Source of the DNA: Deltaproteobacteria bacterium
Lineage (GTDB): Bacteria; Desulfobacterota; Desulfuromonadia; Desulfuromonadales; Geopsychrobacteraceae
Length of the DNA: 59,489 nt
Reading direction: 5' to 3'
Assembly (NCBI GenBank): GCA_024276935.1
Contig: JAJRWH010000053.1
Span: 1-59,489, forward strand
Shown here piece after piece: positions 1 through 7,487 of this stretch. Positions within the stretch are counted from its first letter, which is position 1; every line of letters begins with the position of its first letter. Under the pieces are notes generated by a model. That model did no database searches. It saw nothing but the letters and a program-made list of their open reading frames with translations, and had not been told where the DNA came from. A program made the position numbers and the translations under genes.

Positions 1-142
1 CCCGGTTTGACTTGCGCAGATGAGCCCGATACTGCGGAATCGCTATTGCTGACAGGATAGCAACTATCGCCACCACCACCATGAGTTCAACCAGGGTAAA
101 CCCCCGTTGATTCCGCAGTACAGATCTCGTCTTTTGGTCCAT
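1..142 (-). CDS. PilE-like type IV pilin precursor, N-terminal part (runs off window)
   Basis: The ATG at 142 follows GGAGAGAAC. The 47 visible codons give a short basic leader, then a prepilin peptidase site and hydrophobic helix (RGFTLVELMVVVAIVAI), the type III signal sequence of class IV pilins. Cleavage is expected between the Gly and Phe, and Glu5 of the mature protein is present. The helix ends in IPQY and continues RAHLRKSN, which resembles PilE-type minor pilins. It is the last visible gene of the downstream minor-pilin operon and starts 13 bp after the stop of the first pilY1. The globular domain lies outside the window, so the exact class of minor pilin cannot be fixed. Confidence 0.85.
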   Translation of the reverse strand, partial: MDQKTRSVLRNQRGFTLVELMVVVAIVAILSAIAIPQYRAHLRKSNR

Positions 143-155
143 GTTCTCTCCTTAC

Positions 156-3100
156 CTAGTTGAGCAGCAACTGGCGCCAGGAAATCCGTCCGGTCGTTCC
201 CGAGCCACTTTCTTCACCACCGGTCCCGATGAAACCCTTGGGAGGTGGAACCGTCTGGGTCGACGTGGTTCCATCCGGCATGGTAGTAACAATCGTAAAG
301 GAACCGTCACTATGCTCCGTAGTCACAACGGTTTTGGTTGTATCGTCAGCATAGGTATAGACCGTTGTTGTCTCCTGGCCGACCACGGTTGTTTTGATAT
401 CGACCGCTGCGCCCAGAGTCCCATCAAAGGAGTATCCTTGCGGATCGGCAGACCCCGGTGCCGGTGTTTTGGTTTTAACTCCCTTTTTAATCGCTTCCTG
501 GATTGCTTTTGTATCAACACCTGGGGTTGCCGTCCATCCCGCCTCCCCAAAACAAACTCCCAGTGTTTTGTGGTGCCAGAAGATGGTGTATTCTGCGAGA
601 AGATACTGGTTAATGTAGGTCGTTTCTGAATTGGTCGCCGCCTTGATACGATATCCCAGCTCTGGATGACCGGCGACATTCATCTGCACTGCCGATGGCG
701 GGGTATTGGGATCAATCAACTCTACGGTCAAGGCCCCATTACGCCACTCGCCTGCCGGTCCATAGAGATTCTGATCCTTGACACACCCCGTCTGGGTCGG
801 CATAAGCCCCGGTCTGACCACACCAGTTCCCCAGTTTTTCTCGGTAAAGGCCATCCGTGGCATATTCAAAATAAGATCGACCAGCTGGCTGTATCCCGAC
901 CCCGCAGAAGGAGTCCCCTGCACATAGGTGGGCAGCGAGTTCAACATGGCCGTCATCGACCCATAACCGGTTGGTGCTGCAACATTAATATCTTTGGTAT
1001 TATAATTCTGTACCGAGATATAGTTTTCACCGCCGACCTTTAATACCACTGCCGGGTTATAGGCCTGGTTTGCCACCAGAATTTTGAACGGGGTCGATGA
1101 ACCCGGAATAGCGTTTGTCAGGTTCATTGACGTATCACTGGCATTTCGCATATTAACGCCGGTTACATCGAAGATATCATCATACTGGTGAATATGGGTA
1201 TCATTCGCCTGGTTACACTCGGTCTTACCCTTTTTGGTCTTACACGTATAATTTCCGTAATGGATATCAAAGTCAAAGTGGCCACCTGAAACCCCACGAT
1301 CCTGGTCACCCGGTGGTGGGGGGGGTGGGACGGCGTCGGGGTTGAAGGTAAAGAGGGTTGAGTTAAGAGGATTCAACTGGACCAATGTCGGCTGAGAAGC
1401 AACCCCGTCACTGATATATTTGCCAACCGGAACCCCGGCAACACCTGCTACCGGACTGCCACCAGACTGAACACGATCAGCATCGGTCAAAAGCAGGTCG
1501 CCGGAAAGATCCAGGAAGGGGATATCGGCACCACCACCATACTTGTAGTTCATTTCCATCAGCCAGTTTTCACCATGAGGCGGATTGGCATGCTGAATCG
1601 TCGGGTTGGTGGAGGTAAAATAGAACCGACTGCTCGAAATGAAGGTTCCGTCACCAACAACCCGCTCACCTGCTGGCAATGGCAGTTTCCAGCCCTGATG
1701 ACCACCGGAGGTGTAGTCCATACTATTCATCGACGATGTCCGAACTCGCAGAGTCCCCCAGCTTTTTTCTGTCAGGGTTTGTGCCAGCAGGTTACCATTA
1801 TTGGCCGCCGGAGCCCCGTCCCAGATCCCGTAAACGGCATAGGTGGTCGTGGTATCGGTCGTATCGGCATCTGTCAGCATCCGCCCGGTTCCAAAGCAGA
1901 CCATATAGCCGGAAACAGGGTTCCCATTGCTGTCATGATCAACAAAACGTGCCACAGAGGGGGCACTGGTGATTGAAGTCCCCGTTGCAAACAGCTTGAC
2001 CGCTGTCCAGTTGGCCTTGTCAGCATCTGTCAGATCAAACTTCCACAAATTGCCATCGATATCACCGGCATAGACATAATCAACGATCTCGTCGCCATCC
2101 TTGTCGTAGGCCTTTGCCGAAGACAACCCGTTCGGGGTCGCAGCAGAACCTGAACCCGTATCAATTTCAGCGATGACTGAGCCATCAGCCGCACTGAGAA
2201 CAAACAGACTGGCATGTCCATTACCACTATTCAGATAACCGTTGCCGACAATAACCGCCGAAGTATGGCCCGTCGAGGTTCTGACTTCGGTAATTGCCGC
2301 CCGCGCATAGGTATAACCAAGGTTGGCAAAACCGGTATCTGCACTGTTCTTTTCCCAGAGAACCTTGCTGGCAGCATCACTTTCTGAGGTCGGTGCTGCC
2401 GTTATATCCAGAGCAAACAGACCTTTTCCACCGGCTCCAAGCGTCCCCACCAGTATTTCCTTAGCAGCCCCGCTGATCTTCGCAAACCCGACTTCCGGAG
2501 CACCATCAACGTAATAATTATGGGCATAGGGGCTGGCCACCAGGTTTTTGAGCTTGGGAATCAGGAGCTTTGGTACATAGGCCCACACCTCATTACCACC
2601 TGAGGTCGTTGCATCAATCACATGCAACATTCCATCATTGGCGCCGACATAAATGTAGTTGCCATATTTCAAAGCCCGAGAGTGGATAATATCGCCAATC
2701 ACCCCACCACGCGTACGAAATTTGTACCCGGAAGTTCCTTCGTTGCTCCGATCGCCCCGAACAAAATTGACGATTGCCGCACCCCGAGTTGCATCTGCGG
2801 CATCAATTGAATCCTTGTCTGTCGCAGACAGATTTGCCCAGCGGAAAGCAACCCCGGCATTACTGCCCATGGTCACAATATTGCGGCCGGTATCATAGTT
2901 CTGGCCCGACACCACAAATTCAATTCCGTCAGTCCAATGGTCTGCAGAGGTATTAACCACCGCACTGGAATCGATCGGATAGGCGTACAGGTTTCCCGTC
3001 CAGTCCGCTCGGGAATAGCTGGTCAAATAAGCAATCTGGGTGCCGGAGGCCAGCAGATTGCTGGACAATTCCGGCTTGGGGACACTGCCGGTTGGCTGTA

Positions 3101-3209
3101 GCGCCGGGTCGAAGGTTCCGGCCGCCAAAATCGGCAACGGAAGCAACAACAGCATCAGCAAGCCTTGCAGAAAACCCGTCATCAACCTGTTCAGTTTTTT
3201 ATGTAACAT
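156..3209 (-). CDS. pilY1: PilY1-type pilus tip/assembly protein, short form lacking the N-terminal vWA region
   Basis: A 1017-residue secreted protein. The ATG at 3209 is preferred because AAGGAG lies 7 nt upstream; an in-frame ATG at 3215 is too close to it. A signal peptide ends near LPILAAG. About 170 residues in, the PilY1 beta-propeller begins (YVGANDGMLHVIDA, then VDGAPEVGF and VGTLGAGGKGLFALDIT). A calcium-type loop, DKDGDEIVD, precedes YAGDIDGNLWKFDL. A Pro-rich linker (PPPPPPG) leads to a C-terminal extension. PilY1 proteins normally carry a long N-terminal domain, often vWA, before the propeller; here it is essentially absent. The family anchors minor pilins at the pilus tip and acts in adhesion and extension/retraction. 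It sits between pilX and the pilE-like gene in one operon. Confidence 0.9.
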   Translation of the reverse strand: MLHKKLNRLMTGFLQGLLMLLLLPLPILAAGTFDPALQPTGSVPKPELSSNLLASGTQIAYLTSYSRADWTGNLYAYPIDSSAVVNTSADHWTDGIEFVVSGQNYDTGRNIVTMGSNAGVAFRWANLSATDKDSIDAADATRGAAIVNFVRGDRSNEGTSGYKFRTRGGVIGDIIHSRALKYGNYIYVGANDGMLHVIDATTSGGNEVWAYVPKLLIPKLKNLVASPYAHNYYVDGAPEVGFAKISGAAKEILVGTLGAGGKGLFALDITAAPTSESDAASKVLWEKNSADTGFANLGYTYARAAITEVRTSTGHTSAVIVGNGYLNSGNGHASLFVLSAADGSVIAEIDTGSGSAATPNGLSSAKAYDKDGDEIVDYVYAGDIDGNLWKFDLTDADKANWTAVKLFATGTSITSAPSVARFVDHDSNGNPVSGYMVCFGTGRMLTDADTTDTTTTYAVYGIWDGAPAANNGNLLAQTLTEKSWGTLRVRTSSMNSMDYTSGGHQGWKLPLPAGERVVGDGTFISSSRFYFTSTNPTIQHANPPHGENWLMEMNYKYGGGADIPFLDLSGDLLLTDADRVQSGGSPVAGVAGVPVGKYISDGVASQPTLVQLNPLNSTLFTFNPDAVPPPPPPGDQDRGVSGGHFDFDIHYGNYTCKTKKGKTECNQANDTHIHQYDDIFDVTGVNMRNASDTSMNLTNAIPGSSTPFKILVANQAYNPAVVLKVGGENYISVQNYNTKDINVAAPTGYGSMTAMLNSLPTYVQGTPSAGSGYSQLVDLILNMPRMAFTEKNWGTGVVRPGLMPTQTGCVKDQNLYGPAGEWRNGALTVELIDPNTPPSAVQMNVAGHPELGYRIKAATNSETTYINQYLLAEYTIFWHHKTLGVCFGEAGWTATPGVDTKAIQEAIKKGVKTKTPAPGSADPQGYSFDGTLGAAVDIKTTVVGQETTTVYTYADDTTKTVVTTEHSDGSFTIVTTMPDGTTSTQTVPPPKGFIGTGGEESGSGTTGRISWRQLLLN

Positions 3210-3252
3210 GGTCATACTCCTTGGCTGTAGAGTGCCTGCCATTGCGGCATCC

Positions 3253-3840
3253 CTATTCAGTCCGATATATTTCTTCAAGTGTGACTTGTGTCGTGCGATC
3301 ATCCCCATAGCCGCGGGCCAGAATTTTATAGGTGTACACACATTCACTGGCACCACCGGCAACAACCTCGCAACTGTACTCAATCACCACATGTGGTTCG
3401 TTGGTCAAACCGAAGTTGGCGACAATATGACGATCAGCGGTTTCGAGCGAGGTCCGCTTGTAACTCTCCCAGGTTGCTGCAGCCTGCAATGGCAACTCGT
3501 CATAACACAAACCTGCCGTTGTAGCACCACTTGCACCACAATCCTCGGCAAAATTTGCCTTGCCTTCACTGCGTCGTAACGCTGCAGAGTCTCCTGGATC
3601 ACCACTGTAACGATGCACAAACCAGGTATCGGCATTGATGTTGGCTTCAGCCCAACGAAGTGCCGATTCGGCACGCTGGAAAGCCTGATCCATGTCACCC
3701 ATATTGGCCGTCATCCGTTCTTCCAGGGTTGAGGTCTGCAAAACAGACATCCCTAACAGGGTCAAGATCAGCAACAAAAACAGGCTGATAACCAGAGCCG
3801 CACCACGCTGATTGGAGAGCTGTTGTTTCGGAAATATCAT
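3253..3840 (-). CDS. pilX: PilX-like minor pilin
   Basis: 195 residues, ATG with AAAGGAG 7 nt upstream. The N terminus (NQRGAALVISLFLLLILTLL) is the PilX_N pattern: a Gly-Ala cleavage site followed by a hydrophobic helix that lacks the usual FTLIE start. It is followed by the family's TLEERMTANMGD and AFQRAESALR segments. The rest is a Cys-containing globular domain. PilX proteins are low-abundance pilins that help prime pilus assembly and interact with PilY1. The gene lies between pilW (13 bp upstream) and pilY1 (43 bp downstream), the standard fimT-pilV-pilW-pilX-pilY1 order. Confidence 0.88.
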   Translation of the reverse strand: MIFPKQQLSNQRGAALVISLFLLLILTLLGMSVLQTSTLEERMTANMGDMDQAFQRAESALRWAEANINADTWFVHRYSGDPGDSAALRRSEGKANFAEDCGASGATTAGLCYDELPLQAAATWESYKRTSLETADRHIVANFGLTNEPHVVIEYSCEVVAGGASECVYTYKILARGYGDDRTTQVTLEEIYRTE

Positions 3841-3853
3841 CGACAGGCTCCTT

Positions 3854-4585
3854 TCATTGAACCCGGTTTCGCAGGGTTACGGTGCTGGTAAATAATCGCC
3901 GCATTCGCCGATCACCCGGGGCAACAAAGTTTTGTCCCAAGATCGAATAGCTGCTGGTATCGGGAGTAAGCTTGGGAATTTGATCAGGAGTCCGCAGTAA
4001 AATCCCGATCCGAACCGCAATCACATTGGGCCAGTTCGCTGCTGCAGTGACGGTTGTCGCTGGATCATACTGATCGACGCTGCCATCGTCATCCGTATCA
4101 ACCCCGTATTCAAGCTGCATTTCTTCGACCCCTTCGACCAGTGGCGTCTCGGTTCCGTCTTTGCTCCGCAACAAGGTTCGATTGTCATGATCAACCCTGA
4201 AGCGAACTGTCGTCACATCAATGGTGCCAGGATCATAAGGATCGCTGGTATCTTCATCCCAGGAAACGGTGACAGAATCACTAAAAGTACCTGCCCCGGT
4301 TCCAGTGCTGGGACTCCCCGTTATCGGAGTTCCTGAAAAGGATGTCCCATCAAGGTAAAAGCGTGGTGTCCCGGCCAACCGAATTTCCTGCGCCATCAAC
4401 TCGACCGCAAAGCGTCCATTTTCCTGCAACCGGGACAGGGCCTGCTGTTTGCGGTAACTGTTGCTGCTGGTAAAGAAAACCTGGTAAAGACCACCCAGCA
4501 GGATCAAACTGATCGTCATGGCGACCATCAATTCGGTCAGTGTTACCCCGGACTGGGAACAAATTGCTTTCTGTAAAGGTTTCAT
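3854..4585 (-). CDS. pilW: PilW-like minor pilin
   Basis: 243 residues from the ATG at 4585, which overlaps the pilV stop as ATGA and so suggests translational coupling. The class III signal reads CSQSGVTLTELMVAMTISLI, followed by LQENGRFAVELMAQEIRLAG, the conserved PilW segment after the helix. The middle contains VRFRVDHDNRTLLRSKDG and the C terminus contains a region typical of the family (TSTVTLRNRV). A longer in-frame start at 4642 would add 19 residues inside pilV and has no ribosome site, so it was not used. The predicted role is a minor pilin of the tip-initiation complex. Confidence 0.88.
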   Translation of the reverse strand: MKPLQKAICSQSGVTLTELMVAMTISLILLGGLYQVFFTSSNSYRKQQALSRLQENGRFAVELMAQEIRLAGTPRFYLDGTSFSGTPITGSPSTGTGAGTFSDSVTVSWDEDTSDPYDPGTIDVTTVRFRVDHDNRTLLRSKDGTETPLVEGVEEMQLEYGVDTDDDGSVDQYDPATTVTAAANWPNVIAVRIGILLRTPDQIPKLTPDTSSYSILGQNFVAPGDRRMRRLFTSTVTLRNRVQ

Positions 4586-5037
4586 AAACGTGCCACCACC
4601 GAAACGGAAGCCGTTCCGGTGCCCATAAAGTTGTCTGCCCACTGCACGGTCACGGTGAGAAGATTGCCAACAACCGCGATTGAACCATCACCATTCGGTA
4701 GGCCACCACGCCCGGGACTCTGCTGCAACGCACCCAGCCAATCAGCAATGTCCTGATCTGCGACAGGGATCGGAGCGGCCAATACCGGAATTCCTGCTGC
4801 CATCGTCTGATCGTAGTTGCCAGCAAAGGCATCGGCCCGATTGGCGCGAATACGGTCAACCATATCGTTGGCATAAATCATCGCCGCCGAACGCATATAG
4901 GCGCTGCTGCTTCCGCGCAACCCCGTAACCTGAAGCCCCGCCAGACCAAGAAGTCCGACCGCCAGAATCACCAGCGCAACCAGCACTTCAACCAGAGTGA
5001 ACCCTGCCTGACGATCTTTTTTCACCAAATCAACCAC
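4582..5037 (-). CDS. pilV: PilV-like minor pilin
   Basis: 151 residues if translation starts at the GTG at 5037, which has a perfect AGGAGG 6 nt upstream; the longer upstream reading lacks one and overlaps fimT. The prepilin signal is DRQAGFTLVEVLVALVILAVGLLGLAGLQ, seen in two parts here: the cleavage motif AGFTLVEVLVAL and the PilV signature VGLLGLAGLQ. Conserved AAMIYANDMVDRIRANR follows. It lies 10 bp downstream of fimT and overlaps pilW by the ATGA at 4582-4585. It functions in the minor-pilin tip complex. Confidence 0.88.
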   Translation of the reverse strand: MVDLVKKDRQAGFTLVEVLVALVILAVGLLGLAGLQVTGLRGSSSAYMRSAAMIYANDMVDRIRANRADAFAGNYDQTMAAGIPVLAAPIPVADQDIADWLGALQQSPGRGGLPNGDGSIAVVGNLLTVTVQWADNFMGTGTASVSVVARL

Positions 5038-5047
5038 AAATTTCCTC

Positions 5048-5584
5048 CTATGGTGTTCTGGTTGAACGGATACGACCAACACTACTTAAAACCAGGTCAT
5101 ACCCGGTCCCGTCTTTTCGCAATTCAACTGTCCCCGATTGAGAGGACCCACCAGTCAGTTTTGAGCGGCCATCACTGGCAAACGAAATGTAAGCAACAAC
5201 ATTGCCACTACCAATCAGGGTACTACTCCCTTTGAGCGCGGGCCAGATTCGCAGAACCGTTTCGCCGCCATCAACAGTGGCATCACCGTCTGTATCAACG
5301 AAGACAATGTACCCCTGATCCCAATTTCCACTTGCAGCACATGACGTCCCATTGGCGCTTCGACAAAGAGTCACTCGTCCACTACCACGCCGAATTGCTT
5401 CTGTCCGGGCCAGACCTGCGGCTGAAATAAAATCATTGGCCTGCGTGGTCAACAGATTGCTGCGTAACATCGCTTTGAACCCTGGCACGGCAATTGTGAT
5501 GATGATCGAAGCGACCGCGATTGTGATCAACAACTCAATCAGGGTAAAACCGGCTAAATGATCCTGTTGAAAATTTCTTCGCAT
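5048..5584 (-). CDS. fimT: FimT/GspH-family pseudopilin
   Basis: 178 residues, ATG at 5584 with AAAGGAG 8 nt upstream. It has the prepilin signal HLAGFTLIELLITIAVASI, a post-helix VPGFKAML, and the GspH/FimT pattern of NDFISAAGLARTEAIRRG followed by VTLCRS. These features fit FimT, a minor pilin that in some species also binds DNA during uptake. It is the first gene of the downstream minor-pilin operon. A candidate sigma-54 promoter lies about 37 bp upstream of the ATG. The C terminus (SVGRIR) is basic, but no DNA-binding claim is made from sequence alone. Confidence 0.85.
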   Translation of the reverse strand: MRRNFQQDHLAGFTLIELLITIAVASIIITIAVPGFKAMLRSNLLTTQANDFISAAGLARTEAIRRGSGRVTLCRSANGTSCAASGNWDQGYIVFVDTDGDATVDGGETVLRIWPALKGSSTLIGSGNVVAYISFASDGRSKLTGGSSQSGTVELRKDGTGYDLVLSSVGRIRSTRTP

Positions 5585-5620
5585 CCAAGCGTCTCCTTTA
5601 CTTGCCGACACAATTAAATA

Positions 5621-5635
5621 ACAACAATCGTGCCA
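5621..5635 (-). promoter_or_regulatory. candidate sigma-54 (RpoN) promoter upstream of fimT
   Basis: On the minus strand the sequence TGGCACGATTGTTGT matches the -24/-12 consensus (TGGCACG-N4-TTGC) at every position but the last, C to T. It lies 37 bp upstream of the fimT ATG, a plausible distance. Pilin genes in this group are often under PilR/RpoN control. No upstream activator site was identified. Confidence 0.45.
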
Positions 5636-5702
5636 ACTATTCCCCCTTAATTATTGTTTAATTTCATCAGGTTATAAAGATATGACTAAGGTTGTTCTGG
5701 CA

Positions 5703-5747
5703 GACCATGCAATAAATGTATAGTCTGTATGCATTTATTGCATGGTC
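5703..5747. repeat. perfect 16-bp inverted repeat with 13-nt loop
   Basis: Arms 5703-5718 (GACCATGCAATAAATG) and 5732-5747 are exact reverse complements around a 13-nt spacer. The distal arm overlaps the stop codon of the lipoprotein gene. On neither strand is it followed by a T-run, so it is not a classical terminator. It may act as a processing/transcript-end hairpin or as a protein-binding palindrome between the lipoprotein gene and the fimT promoter. Confidence 0.75.
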
Positions 5748-6663
5748 ACCTGGCAGGAAGATTCAGAAAAAACTCCTGATCAGTACTGGCACCAGCAATA
5801 TCTGTTGCCCGCAAAACAACCCGGTAGCTCTGGCCGCTAAAGGCCGTATCCGGAATGGCCCAGGAAACCAGACCGGTATCCGGATCGACAACCATCCCTT
5901 TGGGGCCAACAGCCAGATCAAAGGTCACAGGATCATCATCAACATCTGTCACCTGTGCCGCATAGCGGTAGTTCGTACCACTGAGCTTTTGCGGGGGGGT
6001 GGATAAAAAGCGAGGCGGTGCATTGGGGATTTCCATCCCGTCACTGACAAAAACTGTTCCATCTTCTTCGTCATCAAAGGGCACAACCTCGATCGACAGG
6101 AGATCACCCTTTTCGTAGGCCTCACCGGGCAGAGTATCTCTTGTCTCACCGGCCACCTTTTGACCGTTGATAAACCATTGATACCGGAAACCGACCTGAT
6201 CACCATCAGGATCCTCGGCGGTCACGACAACTTTGAGAGGCATCCCCCTGACCACCCGATCTGGCTCGGTGTGCAAACTCTTGATTCGGGGCGGCGAATT
6301 GACGATGGGAACTTCGGCTGAATAATTACCCTGTGCATTTCGCACGATGGCCTGATAAATATCACCCTTTTTAGCCTGGGGATCACAAAGCCGACTCATT
6401 TCTTCACGCACCAATAACTCCCCATTACGCATCCAGGCATAGCTGAGATCACCATAGGCAGTGGTCGTCACTTCCAGACATTCATTACGTTTCGGTTGTT
6501 GAGGATAGATCTCAACCACAACAGTTTGTGCGGGTTGTACAGACGCTACCTTGCTTTCAGCAACAGGAGAAGGCTCTGTGTTGCTGGCTACAGGCGGTTC
6601 TGTTTGTTGACAGGCCGCCAACAGAAATACAATCACCAAAAGAAGAAATCCAGAATACTTCAC
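5746..6663 (-). CDS. Ig-like/cadherin-like lipoprotein associated with pilus genes
   Basis: 305 residues, GTG start with GGGGAG about 8 nt upstream. The N terminus is a lipoprotein signal ending in a lipobox (FLLAAC, Cys18), followed by a Pro/Ser-rich spacer. Two or three beta-sandwich-like segments follow, with motifs such as VVVTAEDPDGDQVGFRYQW and VTDVDDDPVTFDLAVG; the last one (GMVVDPDTGLVSW) looks like a putative Ig domain (He_PIG-like). It lies between the two minor-pilin modules on the same strand and may be cotranscribed with the upstream one only by readthrough, since a terminator-like hairpin lies at 6803-6829. The exact function is unknown. A role at the outer membrane with pili is inferred from position only. 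Confidence 0.75.
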   Translation of the reverse strand: MKYSGFLLLVIVFLLAACQQTEPPVASNTEPSPVAESKVASVQPAQTVVVEIYPQQPKRNECLEVTTTAYGDLSYAWMRNGELLVREEMSRLCDPQAKKGDIYQAIVRNAQGNYSAEVPIVNSPPRIKSLHTEPDRVVRGMPLKVVVTAEDPDGDQVGFRYQWFINGQKVAGETRDTLPGEAYEKGDLLSIEVVPFDDEEDGTVFVSDGMEIPNAPPRFLSTPPQKLSGTNYRYAAQVTDVDDDPVTFDLAVGPKGMVVDPDTGLVSWAIPDTAFSGQSYRVVLRATDIAGASTDQEFFLNLPAR

Positions 6664-6802
6664 GACATATCTCCCCTAACCCCCCTGAATTTTAAGCATA
6701 AACACTATCACAACATGTCGTGATCGGCAAAAACAGTCTATCCTGCCCGTCGCATCTTTTATCATTCTGGACAGGTGATAAAAAAAGATCACCAGACAAC
6801 AA

Positions 6803-6829
6803 CAGCCGACCCGGTAACCGGATCGGCTG
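6803..6829 (-). terminator. terminator-like hairpin after the upstream minor-pilin module
   Basis: Arms 6803-6815 and 6817-6829 (CAGCCGA[C/T]CCGGT) pair over 13 positions with one G-U wobble. On the minus strand the stem is followed by TTGTTGT and, about 20 nt later, by a run of T. It lies 32 bp beyond the stop of the second fimT/gspH-like gene. Confidence 0.55.
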
Positions 6830-6860
6830 TGTAACATGCGTCATTTATCTCCTGAAACAA

Positions 6861-7487
6861 CTACATAAGCTGCCAGTGACTGCCATCCCAATGGCACATG
6901 GCAATATTACCGGGACGAGTCATGGTCAAAGCGTAAGAGACATCACCCCGGGTCAGATAGATGCCGCCGGGACCGGTTTCACTGAACCCGAATTTGTTGA
7001 ACCGAACACAACGGTTGCTGTTGCAGGGGGGATCATTGGCGGCTGAAAAGGTTATGGCCGCAGAAGGGGCACCGGATGTGTCACTGCAGGCTCTTCGGTC
7101 GATTCCAGGCAGGGTACCGAAAACAACCCCATCGGCCAAGCGGGCTGAAAAGATGGGAACCGACTCTCCAGCTTCCGCAGTCCCATCACCATCATCATCC
7201 TGCCAACGGAAAACCTGATAACTGTTTCCCGCCTGATTGAAAACCCAGAAAACCCTTTTTTCAGTCAACTGGCCGCTACTGGTCAAGGCGTAGTTTCCAA
7301 CCTGACGGGCTATTTGCTGGGCCTTTTGCAAATCATCATAAACCTGATTGGCCGCATTTCGTACCCGCCAACGACTGATATGGGACTTCAGGCCCAACCC
7401 GGCGATTCCCGCAAGAATCGCGATAATAGCCAAAACTACCAGCACCTCAATCAGGGTCATACCCCTTTGATTGTTTTTTCGAATCAC
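6861..7487 (-). CDS. GspH/FimT-family pseudopilin, upstream module
   Basis: 208 residues. The GTG at 7487 overlaps the pilY1 stop (GTGA) and has GGAGG 5 nt upstream. The signal is NNQRGMTLIEVLVVLAIIAI, a prepilin site with Met in place of Phe at mature position 1. After the helix comes ISRWRVRNAANQVYDDLQKAQQIA, as in GspH-like pseudopilins, then a Cys-bearing C-terminal domain with an acidic DDDGDGTAEAGE loop that resembles a calcium site. It is the last gene of the pilV-pilW-pilX-pilY1 module. It is only distantly similar to the FimT at 5048-5584. Confidence 0.8.
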   Translation of the reverse strand: MIRKNNQRGMTLIEVLVVLAIIAILAGIAGLGLKSHISRWRVRNAANQVYDDLQKAQQIARQVGNYALTSSGQLTEKRVFWVFNQAGNSYQVFRWQDDDGDGTAEAGESVPIFSARLADGVVFGTLPGIDRRACSDTSGAPSAAITFSAANDPPCNSNRCVRFNKFGFSETGPGGIYLTRGDVSYALTMTRPGNIAMCHWDGSHWQLM

